DNA of 64,000 nucleotides from Halorubrum aquaticum. Lineage in GTDB: Archaea; Halobacteriota; Halobacteria; Halobacteriales; Haloferacaceae. The stretch covers positions 327,304 through 391,303 of the forward strand of contig NZ_FOPZ01000001.1 in assembly GCF_900113615.1 (NCBI RefSeq). Direction: 5' to 3'. The translations under genes and the position numbers were made by a program. Position 1 is the first letter of the stretch. Each line of letters opens with the position of its first letter. The notes beneath the pieces were generated by a model that ran no database searches, was not told the origin of the DNA, and saw only the letters and a list, made by a program, of their open reading frames with translations. Of the stretch, positions 61,880-64,000 are shown piece by piece.

Positions 61880-63706
61880 ATGGCCGACTCGATCCCCGCC
61901 GAGGCGTACGACGCGCTCGTGACGGCGGCGGAGACGTATCGCGCCGCGGTCGTCGTCCGCCTCGCGGGCGAGGCCGGCCTCCGAACCGCCGAGGTCACGC
62001 GCGTCCGTCCGTGTGACCTCCGGGAGTCGTCGGCCGCGCCGGGGACGTTCCTCCTCGCGGTGCCGGCGGACGCGGAATCCGCGGGAACGGGAGAGTCCGT
62101 CCCGATCGACCGCGAGACGGTCGTTCCCTCGTCGCTGGCCGCGTCGCTCCGACGCTACGCCGAGAGCGAGGGGCTCGCGCTCGAGGACCGGTTCGTCGAC
62201 GTCTCACCCCGCCGCGTCCAGATGCTGGTGCGCGAGACCGCGGCCCGCGCGAGGGACCGGGCGAACGCGGCCGTCCCGCCGTCGGTGACGCCGCGGGACC
62301 TCCGGCGGACCTTCGCCCGCCGGCTCCTCGTCGACCGCGGCGTCGACCCGCACGTCGTCCGGGAGGCCGGCGGCTGGGAGACGATGGACGCGCTGGATTC
62401 GCATCTCGACCCGCTCGACGGGGAGGACGTCGCCGCGGCCGTCGCCGGCGGAGACGGCGGAGCCGGAACGTCCCCTCACGCCGACGAACACACCGACCCC
62501 TCCACCGACCGCGACGACCCCTCTACCGACCGCGACGACGACGCCGATGAACCGAAGCCCTCGCTCGTGCGCGCGTTCGAGGCGGTGGCGGGGATTCCCG
62601 ACCGGGAGGCCCTGTTCGAGACCGTCGTCGACCGGGTGACCGAGACCGACCGATGGCAGGAGGCGCGGATCTGCCGCGGAGCGTCCACGGAGGAACCGGA
62701 GCCGGTCGGCGAGGGGTCGACGGCCCCCGGCGAAGGATCGGAGGCGCTCGGCGACGACGACCGGTGGATATCGGTTTCGATCGATCACGGAGAGACGACC
62801 TACGGGGCACTGTGGCTCCTCCCGGAGGACACGCCGGTGCGCCCGGCGGAGCGTCGCGAGGTCGAGGCGCTCGGCCGGTGTCTCGGTTGGGCGGTCACGG
62901 CGGGGCGCTGGCGGGACCTCCTCCACTCCGACGCGGTCGCGGAGGTCGAGTTCCACACCGCGGCGGAGACCGCGTTCCTCGCGTCGGCGAGCGCCGCGCT
63001 CGACTGCCGGCTCGAGCTCGAGTCGACGGTCGCGGTCTCGGGGTCGGTCTCCCGATGGTACCTCTCCGTGACCGGCGCGGGCCCGCAGGCGGTCGCGGAC
63101 GCGGTCGACGACGCCGACGGCGTCTCCGAGCTGCGCGTGATCGAGACGCGCGAGGACGGCTGTGCGGTGTCGCTCCGGGCGACCGGCGGGTCGATCGTCC
63201 GCGCGCTGACGGGACACGGGGCGAGCGTCAGGGAGGCGGTCGCCGAGGACGGCCGGGTGCGGGTCGTCGCCGACCTGCCGGACGGGACGGACGTCCGGCC
63301 GATCGCCGACGACCTCCGGGAGGCGTTCCCCGACGCCCGGCTCGTGAGCAAGGAGTCCGTCGCCCGCTCGCCCCGGACAGAGTCGGCGCTGCGCGAGGGC
63401 GTCGCGGACCGGCTCACCGATCGGCAGTGGGCGACGCTGTCCGCGGCGTACCACAGCGGCTACTTCGACTGGCCGCGCGGCAGCACGGCCGAGGAGGTCG
63501 CGGACGCGATGGACGTCTCCTCGCCGACGTTCCACAACCACCTCCGGAAGGCGGAGCGAGCCCTGCTCGAGACCCTGTTCGAGGAACGCGACGCGCGGCG
63601 TTCGGCGGACGGGAGGAGTCCGTCGACCCAGGGGGTCTCGGCGGACGAGGGGGAACGGAACGGGACGGCGCCGTCGGCGTCCGCGACGCGGAGAGATCGG
63701 TCGTAG
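61880..63706 (+). CDS. Integrase-like domain fused to Bat-type (HTH-10) regulator
   Basis: A 608-residue regulator. Residues 1-185 resemble a tyrosine recombinase catalytic domain: GLRTAEVTRVRPCDLR keeps the first Arg, TPRDLRRTFARRLL keeps the second Arg but has Arg for the first His, AGGWETMDALDSHLDPL has Trp for the second His, and the Tyr nucleophile is absent. A disordered linker with Asp/Arg repeats follows (about 190-220), then a GAF-like middle, and the C-terminal bacterioopsin-activator HTH-10 (LTDRQWATLSAAYHSGYFDWPRGSTAEEVADAMDVSSPTFHNHLRKAERALLETLF). Likely regulates the neighbouring acetate genes. Confidence 0.85.
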   Translation: MADSIPAEAYDALVTAAETYRAAVVVRLAGEAGLRTAEVTRVRPCDLRESSAAPGTFLLAVPADAESAGTGESVPIDRETVVPSSLAASLRRYAESEGLALEDRFVDVSPRRVQMLVRETAARARDRANAAVPPSVTPRDLRRTFARRLLVDRGVDPHVVREAGGWETMDALDSHLDPLDGEDVAAAVAGGDGGAGTSPHADEHTDPSTDRDDPSTDRDDDADEPKPSLVRAFEAVAGIPDREALFETVVDRVTETDRWQEARICRGASTEEPEPVGEGSTAPGEGSEALGDDDRWISVSIDHGETTYGALWLLPEDTPVRPAERREVEALGRCLGWAVTAGRWRDLLHSDAVAEVEFHTAAETAFLASASAALDCRLELESTVAVSGSVSRWYLSVTGAGPQAVADAVDDADGVSELRVIETREDGCAVSLRATGGSIVRALTGHGASVREAVAEDGRVRVVADLPDGTDVRPIADDLREAFPDARLVSKESVARSPRTESALREGVADRLTDRQWATLSAAYHSGYFDWPRGSTAEEVADAMDVSSPTFHNHLRKAERALLETLFEERDARRSADGRSPSTQGVSADEGERNGTAPSASATRRDRS

Positions 63707-63826
63707 CGACTCCCCAACCCCGGCCGTAGCGACTCCCCAACCCCGGCCGTAGCGACTCCCTAACCCCGGCCGTAGCGACTCCCCAACCCCGGCCGTAGCG
63801 ACTCCCTAACCCCGACCGTAGCGACG
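63702..63826 (+). repeat. 23-bp tandem repeat, five copies and a partial sixth
   Basis: Unit CGTAGCGACTCCCCAACCCCGGC at 63702-63724, 63725-63747, 63748-63770, 63771-63793 and 63794-63816, with single-base changes (CCCCAA versus CCCTAA), then CGTAGCGAC. The regulator's TAG stop lies inside the first unit. It is GC-rich and lies at the end of the coding region before the second acs gene; a terminator-like or protein-binding array is possible. Confidence 0.9.
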
Positions 63827-63910
63827 CCCGTTTCCGACGGAATCGTTCATGGTTTTTCCTATTTAGCGTGGTTGTTTATGTAGGGGTGTTCGGTGTATAC
63901 GATCGTACCC
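63827..63910 (+). promoter_or_regulatory. AT-rich leader of the second acetyl-CoA synthetase
   Basis: An AT-rich stretch (ATGGTTTTTCCTATTTAGCGTGGTTGTTTATGTAGG at 63850-63885) after the tandem repeat, containing TTTATGTAG as a possible TATA element some 30 bases before ATG 63911. It is likely regulated by the adjacent Bat-type protein. Confidence 0.4.
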
Positions 63911-64000
63911 ATGACGGAGGAAGACGGACAACTGGAAGCGCGACTACAGGAACAGGAGGTGTTCGAGCCGTCCGACTCGTTCGTATCGGGGGCCAACGTG
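63911..64000 (+). CDS. acs: Acetyl-CoA synthetase, N-terminal part (continues beyond the window)
   Basis: Thirty codons visible (MTEEDGQLEARLQEQEVFE ...). The LEARLxEQExFEP pattern is how many haloarchaeal acetate-CoA ligases begin. The rest lies outside, so the identification rests on this short N-terminus and the neighbouring acs and regulator genes. Confidence 0.65.
   Translation, partial: MTEEDGQLEARLQEQEVFEPSDSFVSGANV

Noticed and set aside
63702..63826. CRISPR-like array
   Set aside because: The units are directly adjacent with no unique spacers; no cas genes are in the window.

Overview
This window is chromosomal DNA from a halophilic archaeon of class Halobacteria; the style is closest to Halorubrum-like genomes, but I cannot fix the genus. 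The signs are very high GC, strongly acidic proteins, twin-arginine lipoproteins, 1-11 nt gene overlaps, archaeal-only routes (aroA'/aroB' shikimate entry, phosphopantoate-beta-alanine ligase, archaeal CoaD, gamma-glutamylcysteine ligase) and a Bat-type regulator.

Layout. 1-4.4 kb: end of gatA, a small conserved gene, and a leftward zinc/manganese-type ABC importer (substrate-binding protein, ATPase, permease) whose promoter carries a 14-bp palindrome. 4.6-5.8 kb: CRS1/YhbY RNA-binding protein and an MscS channel. 5.8-18.1 kb: a potassium and osmotic island with three TrkH subunits, two TrkA-type regulators, a two-RCK potassium channel, a UspA protein and an amino-acid permease fused to two UspA domains. 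18.2-25.5 kb: phosphopantothenate pathway enzyme, Tat protein, Lrp regulator, DUF63 membrane protein, aldo/keto reductase, C45-type hydrolase, PqqB-like metallo-hydrolase, RidA.

25.5-38.8 kb is accessory DNA. Its left part holds a glycosylase-like gene, two toxin-antitoxin pairs, a tandem duplication of an AbrB-type gene together with its promoter, an AT-rich orphan gene, a decayed RNase HI gene and repeat remnants. Its right part (about 31.5-38.8 kb) looks like an integrated virus or plasmid beside the 3' end of tRNA-Lys(CUU). It has a tyrosine recombinase and some 16 short, overlapping leftward genes, among them a second PCNA clamp, a J-domain protein, an HNH nuclease, a SWIM zinc protein, several zinc-ribbon microproteins and a Spo11/topoisomerase VI-A-like TOPRIM protein. 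This module is the most novel part of the window.

39-64 kb is mostly core genome: TrkA-N/DHH protein, CoA-disulfide-reductase-like flavoprotein, CoaD, a winged-helix regulator, glutamate-cysteine ligase, DoxX, endonuclease III, an epimerase of lower GC, threonine aldolase, M32 carboxypeptidase, a FAD oxidoreductase and a PAS histidine kinase. Then come an aromatic amino-acid cluster (trpC-trpB-trpA-aroA'-aroB') behind paired TGTACA boxes, an alkyltransferase-like protein, and an acetyl-CoA synthetase followed by an integrase-like/Bat regulator, a 23-bp tandem repeat and the start of a second acetyl-CoA synthetase. Four genes of 35-56 codons and one of 52 codons in the mobile module were found by reading the strand directly.
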